A stretch of 13,130 nt of DNA from Candidatus Woesearchaeota archaeon CG10_big_fil_rev_8_21_14_0_10_32_24 (GCA_002763025.1 PCYG01000084.1:1999-15128), one strand, 5' to 3'; counted from the stretch's first letter, positions 1 through 5,595 are shown. Numbers and translations: made by a program. The notes: generated by a model not told the origin, from the sequence alone.

Positions 1-177
1 CAGAAAGGAAAAACACAAAAAACAGTAATTGTAACTGTAGTTGAGAATCCTTCAAACCCACATTTAGTTAGACGAAACATCCTTACAAAAGGAGCTGTTG
101 TTGAAACAAAAATGGGGAAAGCAAGAATTACAAGCAGACCTGGTCAAGAAGGAACACTTAACGGTGTTTTAATTTAA
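1..177 (+). CDS. rps8e: Ribosomal protein S8e, C-terminal fragment (5' end outside window)
   Basis: This is the last 58 codons of a small-subunit ribosomal protein, read in frame 1 from the first base to a TAA stop at 175-177. The fragment carries the S8e signature: [20 protein letters not shown], then a [24 protein letters not shown] terminus. S8e occurs in archaea and eukaryotes but not bacteria, so it is the best single indicator of the domain of origin. The family binds 16S/18S rRNA in the 30S/40S subunit. The start codon, promoter and about half of the usual length of around 125 residues lie upstream of the window. No gene follows closely on the same strand, so it ends its transcription unit. 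Several short hairpins begin about 20 bases after the stop. Confidence 0.93.
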   Translation, partial: QKGKTQKTVIVTVVENPSNPHLVRRNILTKGAVVETKMGKARITSRPGQEGTLNGVLI

Positions 178-273
178 ATTTATTTTTTTAATAGAGGGTT
201 TTGAAAAACTATTCAAAACACTTCTTTGAGAAGGTTGATTACTCACAAAAAGAAATAATGTCAAGGGTTAATC

Positions 274-327
274 AAAAACCCAACCACAGCAAGCTGTGGG
301 GTATGTTTAGATTAATATTGGGTTTTT
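274..327 (+). repeat. REP-like nested hairpin 1
   Basis: The inner stem is CCACAGC (284-290), loop AA, GCTGTGG (293-299), followed by GGTATG so that the unit reads GGGGTATG. It sits inside an outer 10-bp perfect stem, AAAAACCCAA (274-283) with TTGGGTTTTT (318-327). A second unit of the same design follows in direct orientation 63 bases downstream. A short GC stem with a two-base loop and a conserved GGGGTAT flank resembles REP elements mobilised by IS200-like REP transposases; that identity is inferred. The T-run at 323-327 could also let it act as a terminator on the plus strand. Confidence 0.5.
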
Positions 328-329
328 AG

Positions 330-384
330 TGTTTGCTCTTAATTAGTCGCTGCAAGCAGCGGGGTATGAACCCATTCGCAAACA
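330..384 (+). repeat. REP-like nested hairpin 2
   Basis: The inner stem is CGCTGC (348-353), loop AA, GCAGCG (356-361), again running into GGGGTATG (361-368). The outer stem is TGTTTGC (330-336) with GCAAACA (378-384), 7 bp perfect. The stem bases differ from unit 1 but pair correctly, while the AA loop and GGGGTATG flank are identical. That is the pattern expected for a family of mobile or structurally selected repeats. Confidence 0.5.
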
Positions 385-448
385 ATCAAACCTCTCAATA
401 CTTTATTTTCTTTAATTAATGCCATAAGAATTCTGTGATCATTTAAAG

Positions 449-468
449 ATTAATTTTTAAAAATTAAT
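449..468. terminator. AT-only 20-bp palindrome after the 475-834 gene
   Basis: ATTAATTTTTAAAAATTAAT is a perfect 20-bp palindrome that starts 6 bases beyond the stop codon of the minus-strand gene at 475-834. Its T-runs on either strand could terminate archaeal transcription, which relies on oligo-T tracts. The call rests on position and composition only. Confidence 0.35.
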
Positions 469-474
469 TCAAAA

Positions 475-834
475 TTAATTCAATCCCAATAACATACTTG
501 GATCGCCGAATTGGGCAAGCATTTGCTGTGCGAGATTAATCCCAATAATAACAAGAATAGTATAAATGATAATACTTGTAATACCAAAAAGAATTGCGAG
601 AACTGCCATCCATTTGCCTTTCAGACCTTCTCTATTTGCTTGCATTAAACCACCGACTGCAAAAATAATAGCTAATGTGCTAAATATAAAAGGTACAATG
701 AATCCAAATAAACTTAAAAGTAATGAGACTACTGCCCATTCTGAATGGAAGTTTGGTTCTTTTGTAATTCTTGGTTTTGCAATTAAATGTTCCATTTCTA
801 TTTCAGGTTGTTTTTCAGCATTTGCATCAGGCAT
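475..834 (-). CDS. Small two-helix membrane protein, DUF4190-like
   Basis: This is a 119-residue protein with a polar N-terminus (about 1-30) and two hydrophobic segments: TM1 about 33-61 (WAVVSLLLSLFGFIVPFIFS) and TM2 about 75-102. Between them is a short basic loop containing GLMQANREGLKGK. The layout of a helix, a G/A-rich turn, a charged loop, a GKWMAVLAI segment and a second helix matches the DUF4190 family of unknown function. The start ATG (832-834) is supported by a TATA-like box 20-29 bases upstream, which implies a leaderless transcript. It reads away from the micro-ORF block, and the spacer between them contains a 9-bp motif in opposite orientations. Nothing in the sequence gives a biochemical role. 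The plus-strand frame across it is a shadow. Confidence 0.75.
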   Translation of the reverse strand: MPDANAEKQPEIEMEHLIAKPRITKEPNFHSEWAVVSLLLSLFGFIVPFIFSTLAIIFAVGGLMQANREGLKGKWMAVLAILFGITSIIIYTILVIIGINLAQQMLAQFGDPSMLLGLN

Positions 835-853
835 AAAAAAACAAAGTTCCCAA

Positions 854-863
854 GATATTTAAG
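854..863 (-). promoter_or_regulatory. TATA box for the 475-834 membrane protein
   Basis: On the minus strand this reads CTTAAATATC, centred about 24 bases before the ATG. That spacing matches the other promoters in the window and predicts a transcript starting at or next to the start codon. Confidence 0.55.
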
Positions 864-868
864 TGTTT

Positions 869-947
869 TGTCTAGTGTCTGAAGCGTTTAAAGTATAAAA
901 TTTAAGACTTTCAACTAGCAATATATAAACCACTAGACACACTGGAC
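869..947. promoter_or_regulatory. Operator-like motif CACTAGACA, inverted pair plus a degenerate third copy
   Basis: TGTCTAGTG at 869-877 is the exact reverse complement of CACTAGACA at 931-939. A degenerate copy, ACTGGACA (940-947), directly follows the second site. The minus-strand copy lies just upstream of the TATA box at 854-863. The plus-strand copy lies between the two plus-strand TATA boxes. A shared regulator of both directions would explain this placement; no regulator gene is recognisable nearby. Confidence 0.45.
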
Positions 948-970
948 AAGTACGGATAGACTATATAAAC
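922..970 (+). promoter_or_regulatory. Tandem TATA boxes, 40 bp apart
   Basis: The 12-base sequence TATATAAACCAC occurs twice, at 922-933 and 962-973. Each starts with a strong archaeal TATA element. They predict transcription starts near 950 and 990, that is, about 120 and 80 bases before the ATG at 1068. Unlike most genes here, this unit therefore has an untranslated leader. Confidence 0.6.
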
Positions 971-991
971 CACCAAAGCCAGTAGGAATAT

Positions 992-1067
992 ATCAAAAAA
1001 GAGGTGACAAGAAAATTAAAACAATTTTCTGAGATCCTTTTTTATGATCAAAAAAGAGGTGAGATAT
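992..1067 (+). promoter_or_regulatory. Leader with duplicated Shine-Dalgarno module and alternative hairpins
   Basis: The 16-base ATCAAAAAAGAGGTGA occurs at 992-1007 and again at 1047-1062. The second copy places GAGGTGA 5 bases before the ATG at 1068; the first has no ATG behind it. Between them are a perfect 8-bp hairpin, AGAAAATT/AATTTTCT (1010-1017 with 1023-1030), and CTTTTTT (1037-1043). CTTTTTT can pair with AAAAAAG of either copy, giving two exclusive folds that differ in how the second site is masked. Control of translation by this leader is inference. Confidence 0.45.
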
Positions 1068-1196
1068 ATGGTTGATTTAACAACACGAACTATACGAAAT
1101 TTGTTTGAGAAACAAGTACGAGATTTAACCGAACGTACAATTATGACCAAAGAAGATACATTTGATTTTCAAATGAGCGGGGGGTGGTTTGCATGA
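1068..1196 (+). CDS. Micro-ORF, 42 aa, unknown
   Basis: This reads from ATG 1068 to TGA 1194-1196, beginning MVDLTTRTIRNLFEKQVRDL and ending SGGWFA. The strong Shine-Dalgarno GAGGTGA (1056-1062), two TATA boxes upstream and a start/stop overlap with the following micro-ORF support real translation. An in-frame ATG at 1044 would add 8 residues but lies inside the predicted hairpin loop. The protein is polar and partly amphipathic, with no membrane segment, cysteines or motif that I recognise. It could be a small regulatory protein, a leader peptide, or the remnant of a longer gene. Confidence 0.45.
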   Translation: MVDLTTRTIRNLFEKQVRDLTERTIMTKEDTFDFQMSGGWFA

Positions 1197-1297
1197 ACAT
1201 TAAACAACGCATTTCAATGTTGCTTGAAAAGTATGATCAGCCGATAGAATTCAAACAAACATATTTAGATGATTTCCCTACAATGCACGGTTTTTAA
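1193..1297 (+). CDS. Micro-ORF, 34 aa, unknown, ATGA-coupled
   Basis: Its ATG at 1193-1195 overlaps the TGA of the preceding micro-ORF (ATGA), the classic geometry of translational coupling. A GGGGTGG element (1181-1187) gives a plausible ribosome binding site 5 bases before the start. It begins MNIKQRISMLLEKYDQPIEF and ends with a TAA at 1295-1297. I do not recognise a family. The coupling and ribosome binding site argue for expression together with the 42-aa partner; the small size argues for caution. Confidence 0.42.
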   Translation: MNIKQRISMLLEKYDQPIEFKQTYLDDFPTMHGF

Positions 1298-1299
1298 TA

Positions 1300-1375
1300 T
1301 TTCCACAGCCCTCTTGGAAAGCCTCAACAGCCCCAACACCTCTGTGGGGACGGAAAATAATATAAACCGTCCCCA
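1300..1375 (+). promoter_or_regulatory. GC-rich inverted repeats around the tsaC TATA box
   Basis: TGGGGACGG (1345-1353) and CCGTCCCCA (1367-1375) form a perfect 9-bp inverted repeat. Its 13-base centre, AAAATAATATAAA, contains the TATA box (1361-1366) about 26 bases before the ATG at 1390. Upstream, TTTCCA (1300-1305) pairs with TGGAAA (1315-1320), and CCACAG (1303-1308) can instead pair with CTGTGG (1342-1347). The GC content stands out in an AT-rich setting. A repressor binding the arms would block TBP/TFB access, which is inference. Confidence 0.55.
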
Positions 1376-1389
1376 TTATTTTTCTTTTT

Positions 1390-1944
1390 ATGGAAATTTT
1401 AACAGAAATAGAATTGCGTATACGTTTTGAGGAAATAGTAGAAAAAATAGAACAGGGTGCAATATTTATTCATCCAACTGATACAATTTATGGATTAGGT
1501 TGTAATGCATTAGATGAAAAGGCTGTTGAAAAAATTCGCGAGATTAAAGAACGCCCAGACACACCACTTTCAGTATGGGTTCCTTCCAAAGAATGGATTC
1601 AAAAAAATTGTATGAATCATAAATGGGTAGATAAATTACCTGGCCCTTATACTTTAATTATGCCCATTAAAAACAAAAAATGTGTAGCTGCTTCTGTTAC
1701 AAAAGAAAAAAAAACATTGGGGGTTCGTTTGCCAGATCATTGGTTTTCTAAAGTGGTTGCAAAATTAGGATTTCCAATTGTGACAACATCTGCAAATAAA
1801 ACCGGCGAACCTTTTATGACAAAACTGGAAAATCTCGATTCAGATATAGAAAAAGAAGTAAGTTTTATGATTTATGAAGGAGAGAAAGAAGCACGCCCTT
1901 CTAAAATTGTAAATGTATTAAAAGAAGAAATAGAAGAACGTTAA
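1390..1944 (+). CDS. tsaC: Threonylcarbamoyl-AMP synthase, TsaC/Sua5/YrdC family
   Basis: It makes threonylcarbamoyl-AMP from threonine, bicarbonate and ATP, the first step of the universal t6A37 tRNA modification; the KEOPS complex then transfers the group in archaea. At 184 residues it is a single YrdC domain, lacking the extra C-terminal Sua5 domain. Visible family motifs are HPTDTIYGLG (28-37), KERPDTPLSV (53-62), LPGPYTLI (83-90), GVRLPDH (111-117), TTSANKTGEP (132-141) and a terminal PSKIVNV (170-176). The ATG follows a TATA box by about 26 bases, so the transcript is probably leaderless. That TATA box sits inside a GC-rich palindrome, which hints at regulation. Its stop overlaps that of the convergent aminopeptidase gene within the four bases TTAA. 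Confidence 0.88.
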   Translation: MEILTEIELRIRFEEIVEKIEQGAIFIHPTDTIYGLGCNALDEKAVEKIREIKERPDTPLSVWVPSKEWIQKNCMNHKWVDKLPGPYTLIMPIKNKKCVAASVTKEKKTLGVRLPDHWFSKVVAKLGFPIVTTSANKTGEPFMTKLENLDSDIEKEVSFMIYEGEKEARPSKIVNVLKEEIEER

Positions 1945-2987
1945 TATTCTTTCTTAACTCCATCTACATAAAAAATTGGTTTCTTAAAAACTTGATCTCC
2001 ATGATAAATTGTTTTAATTGCACCACCAAACCATGAATTGCTTCCAATTGCAATATGGCCTGTTCCATAAACTTTCTCATCTAAAATCATTGAACCAATT
2101 AAAACTGCACCTGGGTTAATACCTATACCTAGTTCTGCGATTTGTCTTACTCTATCAGGATATTTTGCACGTGCTTCAAACTTTTGAAAAGTTTCTTCCA
2201 AAAGATATGCATTTGGTCCTTCTAATTCTACTACTTTTCCTTCTTTGACATGTACCATCACAGGAGAATCTAATAATATGGCACCATTTTCGGTTTTCAT
2301 ACTACCATCAATGACAAATTTTCCACTGACACCATGATATCCTTGTGGAGGGATATAAACCTCACCAGCGGGCATATTTCCCCCTTGGCCTGGTTGATGG
2401 TATTCTCCTATGTTTGCAATTGCTTCCATGCCCTCTACATCAAATGTAATATCTGTTCCTGCTTCAGTTTTCACACGAATGGTTTTAGCTTTATCCCATT
2501 GTTTTTTAATTAAATATCCTTTCTTTTTCATCCGATTATGATTTATAGACATTGCTTCCATAAATTGTTGATAATATGCTGTTTTTACATCTCCAAGTCC
2601 GGTTGCAGAAAGAAATCTGTGCTTCCGAGCATTACAATAAGTTCGGAAGGAATTTTGGTCACCAAATCTCCCTAATTTGTTTGACACTGCAAGAATGACA
2701 ATATTATTTTTTTCTAAAAGCTCAATTGCTTTTACTACATGATCATCAGCAAACATGAAACCTTTTTTAACATCTTGAAATAATAAGTTAACGTTCATCT
2801 TTTTGGATTTTGCAGCTGCATAATAACCATATGCTAACATAGGTGCCAAGATATTTTCACCATGCCCATAATCACTAATAATCAATATCTCTTCTCCTTT
2901 AACTTTGAGAGAATTTTTTAAAATTTTATAAAACTGAGAGGTGTTTTTCTCAACTTTATCAGTCAGAATTTTGGGAAGCCCGTACAT
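1941..2987 (-). CDS. M29-family aminopeptidase (thermophilic aminopeptidase-like metallopeptidase)
   Basis: This 348-residue protein belongs to the M29 metallo-aminopeptidase family, which removes N-terminal residues from peptides using two metal ions. Metal-site motifs are present in the expected order: NMPAGEVYIPP with E209, AELGIGINPGA with E285, GTGHIAIGSN with H311, and YHGD with H329 and D331 followed by KKPIFYVDG. The N-terminal half (about 1-170) is the less conserved substrate domain. A likely role is intracellular peptide turnover; related M29-fold proteins include ring-cleaving dioxygenases of the NicX type, so substrate is not certain. A TATA-like TTTTAAAA lies about 25 bases before the ATG. 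It converges on the TsaC gene with overlapping stop codons, leaving no room for a dedicated terminator. Confidence 0.82.
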   Translation of the reverse strand: MYGLPKILTDKVEKNTSQFYKILKNSLKVKGEEILIISDYGHGENILAPMLAYGYYAAAKSKKMNVNLLFQDVKKGFMFADDHVVKAIELLEKNNIVILAVSNKLGRFGDQNSFRTYCNARKHRFLSATGLGDVKTAYYQQFMEAMSINHNRMKKKGYLIKKQWDKAKTIRVKTEAGTDITFDVEGMEAIANIGEYHQPGQGGNMPAGEVYIPPQGYHGVSGKFVIDGSMKTENGAILLDSPVMVHVKEGKVVELEGPNAYLLEETFQKFEARAKYPDRVRQIAELGIGINPGAVLIGSMILDEKVYGTGHIAIGSNSWFGGAIKTIYHGDQVFKKPIFYVDGVKKEY

Positions 2988-3008
2988 CAGATTAGAATTG
3001 CCTTTCAG

Positions 3009-3016
3009 TTTTAAAA
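3009..3016 (-). promoter_or_regulatory. TATA-like box of the M29 aminopeptidase
   Basis: TTTTAAAA is centred about 25 bases before the start codon at 2987, matching the leaderless spacing seen elsewhere in the window. Confidence 0.5.
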
Positions 3017-3066
3017 GGATTGTGATTCTTCAGAAGAGGTGTTTCTTTGTTTTTAAGACGAAAGTA

Positions 3067-3074
3067 TTATAAAT
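3067..3074 (+). promoter_or_regulatory. TATA box of the DUF6159-like gene
   Basis: TTATAAAT is centred about 26 bases before the ATG at 3096. The divergent aminopeptidase promoter lies only about 55 bases away, so both genes are served from a 108-base spacer. Confidence 0.6.
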
Positions 3075-3095
3075 GAAAGAATTGATTTATTTCAT

Positions 3096-3986
3096 ATGTT
3101 TGAAACTATAAAAAAAATGCCTTACAAGGAACGTCTTTTACGAAGTTGGGATATTACCAAGAAAACATTTGCTGTGATTAGAGCAGATAAAGAGATTTTA
3201 GTTTTTCCAATTATAGGAGTTATTTTAACTATTTTGTTATTTATAGGATTATTTTTTCCATTCTTGATAGCCTTACTAATTCAACATATTATCCCTCCAA
3301 TTACTGTTATGGTATTTTTTGGATTATTATTCTTCTTTTTAGAAATATTTATTGGTGTATTTTCACATGCAGGAATTGTTCATATTGCAAAGACTAGATT
3401 TGAAGGTGGTGATGCAACCTTTATGGAAGGAGTTAAAGCCGCATGGGATAAAAAATGGCAATTAGTTCAATGGGCATTATTAACGGGAACTGTAGGTATT
3501 ATTATTAGTTCAGCCGAAAGTAAAGCAAGAGAAAAAGGTGGTATCGTTGGTATGATCGCCAAAATGTTAATTGGATTAGCGGGTCTTGCATGGAAAATTG
3601 TAAGTATCTTTGTTGTTCCTTCAATTATAATTAAAGGTACTGGACCTATTGATAGTTTAAAAAAATCTTATAATACTATTAAAAAAACTTGGGGAGAAAG
3701 TTTAGTAAAATATCTTGGATTAAATGTTTTTGCTAGTTTAGTTGGAGGCATTGGATTTATTATATTTGCGGTTCCGGCCATCCTTTTCTTGATTGATGGA
3801 GTTCTTTCATTAGCAATTGGATTTGCAATATTATGGATTCTTTACATTGCTTTAAGCAAAGTGATTCTTGGTGCTGCTAATACAATATTTGATACAGCCT
3901 TGTTTATGTATGCAGACACAGGAAAAGTTCCTAAAATGTATACAAAAGAAGAGTTAGATCATGCATTTAGAGTTGAGAAAAAATAA
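3096..3986 (+). CDS. Polytopic membrane protein, DUF6159-like
   Basis: This is a 296-residue integral membrane protein. The N-terminal pattern RLLRSWDITKKTFAVIRADK followed by EILVFPIIGVI (33-43) resembles the family now called DUF6159 (SW...lradkellvFP). Hydrophobic stretches lie at about 34-63, 67-98, 122-138, 150-180, 205-233 and 236-265, giving roughly six helices, with a short charged cytoplasmic tail (KMYTKEELDHAFRVEKK). No catalytic residues or transporter motif are evident; the family function is unknown. A well-placed TATA box supports the ATG. The stop codon (3984-3986) directly abuts the stop of the convergent methyltransferase gene at 3987, so the two transcripts must overlap or end inside each other's genes. 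Confidence 0.75.
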   Translation: MFETIKKMPYKERLLRSWDITKKTFAVIRADKEILVFPIIGVILTILLFIGLFFPFLIALLIQHIIPPITVMVFFGLLFFFLEIFIGVFSHAGIVHIAKTRFEGGDATFMEGVKAAWDKKWQLVQWALLTGTVGIIISSAESKAREKGGIVGMIAKMLIGLAGLAWKIVSIFVVPSIIIKGTGPIDSLKKSYNTIKKTWGESLVKYLGLNVFASLVGGIGFIIFAVPAILFLIDGVLSLAIGFAILWILYIALSKVILGAANTIFDTALFMYADTGKVPKMYTKEELDHAFRVEKK

Positions 3987-4937
3987 TTAATTCTTTTTAA
4001 TTTTTGCAACGTAAAATCCCTCGGTGTCATTGTCCTGAGGCCAAATACGGATTGCTTTTCTAATATCTTTATGATATTTTACACCATCAAATTCCATCAC
4101 AGGTTTAGAGACTTTCAAACCTTTTAATTTCACAGGGATTATTTTTGCATTAGGAAATGTTTCAAGAAGATAATTAACAACACCTTCATTTTCTTCTGGT
4201 TCTACAGAACATGTTGAATACACCATTTCACCGCCTACTTTTAAATTATTGAATGCATTTACTGCCAATTTCATTTGTGCTTTTGCAAGTTTTGTAATCA
4301 TGTGAGGATTCCAGATATTAATTGTTTTCAAAGATTTTCTAATAGTACCTGTTCCTGAACAGGGCACATCTGCAAGAATTTTATCAAATTGAAAACCATG
4401 AAACCTATTACCATCCATTAACGTGACGACCACATTTGTTAAACCGGATCGTTGTAAATTAATTCCTAATGATTGTAATCGTTGACCTTTGTAATCATTT
4501 GCAACGATGATTCCTTCATTTTTCATCATTGCACCCATCTGTGTTGTCTTACTTCCTGGAGATGCACACATATCTAATACAATATCTCCTGGTTGAGGAT
4601 CAAGAACTAAGGGAGGAATTATAGATGCTGCTTCCTGCACATAAATTTTACCAGTTTTATGTTCCAACAAATTCCCTACATCTCTTCTTTCAGGATTATC
4701 AATCCAGAATGCTTCCTTGGACCATGGAACAGGTGTAAGAACCCAACCTTTTGCTTCAATGGATGCTTTTGTTTCTTTAACTGTTCCTAAAACTGTATTG
4801 ATTCTAATACATCTTCTAAGAAATGCGAGAGAGTAACATCTAAATTGTTCCCAATCCGTTAATTGTTCATAACGTTCCTTGAATTTAGGTTTGAATGAAA
4901 TGTTGTCTGCGTTCGAAACTGGTTCTAATTCTATCAT
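3987..4937 (-). CDS. RNA (cytosine-5) methyltransferase, NOL1/NOP2/Sun family
   Basis: This 316-residue SAM-dependent enzyme methylates C5 of cytosines in tRNA or rRNA. An N-terminal RNA-contacting region (RINTVLGTVKETKASIEAKG, about 45-64) precedes the Rossmann methyltransferase domain. Motif I is LDMCASPGSKTTQM (121-134). Acidic SAM contacts are D148 and D175. Motif IV is DVPCSGTG with Cys193, and motif VI is YSTCSVEPEENE with Cys243; one cysteine is the nucleophile and the other assists release of the product. No PUA domain is visible. The target site (for example C48/C49 of tRNA) cannot be told from sequence. The start lies 52 bases from the divergent HAD gene, with a single TATA element between them. 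Confidence 0.88.
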   Translation of the reverse strand: MIELEPVSNADNISFKPKFKERYEQLTDWEQFRCYSLAFLRRCIRINTVLGTVKETKASIEAKGWVLTPVPWSKEAFWIDNPERRDVGNLLEHKTGKIYVQEAASIIPPLVLDPQPGDIVLDMCASPGSKTTQMGAMMKNEGIIVANDYKGQRLQSLGINLQRSGLTNVVVTLMDGNRFHGFQFDKILADVPCSGTGTIRKSLKTINIWNPHMITKLAKAQMKLAVNAFNNLKVGGEMVYSTCSVEPEENEGVVNYLLETFPNAKIIPVKLKGLKVSKPVMEFDGVKYHKDIRKAIRIWPQDNDTEGFYVAKIKKN

Positions 4938-4960
4938 AATGAGTATTATTTGGTTAATTA

Positions 4961-4970
4961 TTTATATAGG
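4961..4970. promoter_or_regulatory. Single, roughly symmetric TATA box shared by two divergent genes
   Basis: TTTATATAGG lies almost midway between the ATG at 4937 (minus) and the ATG at 4990 (plus). The core TATATA (4963-4968) is a palindrome, about 25 bases from the plus start and about 28 from the minus start. I see no second TATA box in the 52-base gap. One TBP site may therefore fire in both directions, with flanking BRE bases setting the preference. Confidence 0.55.
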
Positions 4971-4989
4971 TTTAGTTTAATTTGTTACA

Positions 4990-5586
4990 ATGATCACAAC
5001 TTACATTTTTGATTTAGATGACACCTTAATTGATACAAAAATTTATGCCAAAATGTATCCTGAAGTTCTTAAAATGATTAAACATAAATTAAGTTTATCA
5101 GATTTTGAATTAGAACAAGAGGCTAAAATAAAAGGAGTTCCCATAGAATCTCATGGAAGATATGATTCAGGAGATTTATGTAGAGAGCTTGGTTTATTAG
5201 GTGAATATTATGAAATTCTTGAGAAACACATTGAAGTAATAGATGTGTTGCATGATAAAGTATTTGATGTTTTACAAATGTTACATGGATTCAAAGTAGG
5301 TATTGCTTCTAATTCTATGCAACGAACAATTAAATTGTATTTGAAAAAATATGGTATTAATGTAAATTTTGTATTTTCTCATGATGATGCTGGTTGCAAA
5401 AAAAATCAAACGGTATATTGGAAAAAATTAATTGAAAAAGAAAAATTAAACCCATTAAATTGTATTGTGATTGGTGATAATCCCATTGATGATTCCGTTA
5501 TTCCTTCTAAAGTTGGATTTAAAACATTACTAATAAAAGATTTATGTGAAGTCGTAAGTTATATAAATAATAAGAATTTACATTGA
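4990..5586 (+). CDS. HAD-superfamily hydrolase (phosphatase)
   Basis: This 198-residue protein is a haloacid dehalogenase-type phosphohydrolase. Motif I is FDLDDTLID, with nucleophile D8 and acid/base D10. Motif II is GIASNS (104-109). The motif III lysine is K137 or K138, after HDDAGC. Motif IV is IGDNPIDDS, with D163 and D167/D168 binding Mg2+. The helical cap lies between motifs I and II (about 15-90). The architecture suits a small-molecule phosphatase, such as a phosphoglycolate phosphatase or pyrimidine nucleotidase, but substrate cannot be assigned. The 3' end overlaps a 36-bp sequence repeated before the GAPDH gene and includes a TATA-like element that probably helps drive the next gene, which starts 24 bases downstream. 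Confidence 0.83.
   Translation: MITTYIFDLDDTLIDTKIYAKMYPEVLKMIKHKLSLSDFELEQEAKIKGVPIESHGRYDSGDLCRELGLLGEYYEILEKHIEVIDVLHDKVFDVLQMLHGFKVGIASNSMQRTIKLYLKKYGINVNFVFSHDDAGCKKNQTVYWKKLIEKEKLNPLNCIVIGDNPIDDSVIPSKVGFKTLLIKDLCEVVSYINNKNLH
5532..5567 (+). repeat. 36-bp direct repeat, copy 1 (inside the HAD gene 3' end)
   Basis: These 36 bases are identical to 6524-6559, 992 bp downstream. This copy is coding, covering HAD residues from about L181 to N193. It also contains the TATA-like core TTATATAAA about 45 bases before the GTG at 5611. Degenerate similarity continues upstream of both copies (AAAACATTA against AAAATATTA), so the duplicated unit was originally longer. Confidence 0.9.
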
Positions 5587-5595
5587 ATTATTAAA

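Larger units (their letters stand above)
178..474. other. Non-coding spacer rich in hairpins; possible structured RNA
   Basis: I see no credible ORF in these 297 bases. From left to right they hold: a stem TTTTGAA/TTCAAAA (about 200-219); a stem CTTCT/AGAAG (about 222-234); two nested REP-like hairpins (274-327 and 330-384); and an AT palindrome (449-468). Weak long-range complementarity exists between GGTTGATT (233-240) and AATCAAACC (about 384-392), so the block could fold as one RNA. I found no match by eye to SRP RNA, RNase P RNA or tRNA. It may simply be the convergent 3' regions of S8e and the membrane-protein gene. Confidence 0.4.

Noticed and set aside
274..384. Start of a CRISPR array
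   Set aside because: There are only two units, the stems differ in sequence, there is no regular repeat-spacer pattern, and no cas gene is present.
178..474. SRP RNA, RNase P RNA or a tRNA gene
   Set aside because: None of the conserved core sequences or a cloverleaf could be found on either strand.
566..862. Plus-strand 98-codon ORF across the DUF4190-like gene
   Set aside because: It is the antisense of a well-formed membrane protein with its own TATA box; its composition is unlike a real protein and no promoter fits.
992..1062. Insertion-sequence target-site duplication
   Set aside because: The 16-bp copies are only 55 bp apart, with no transposase or terminal inverted repeats between them. 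Duplication of a ribosome binding module fits better.
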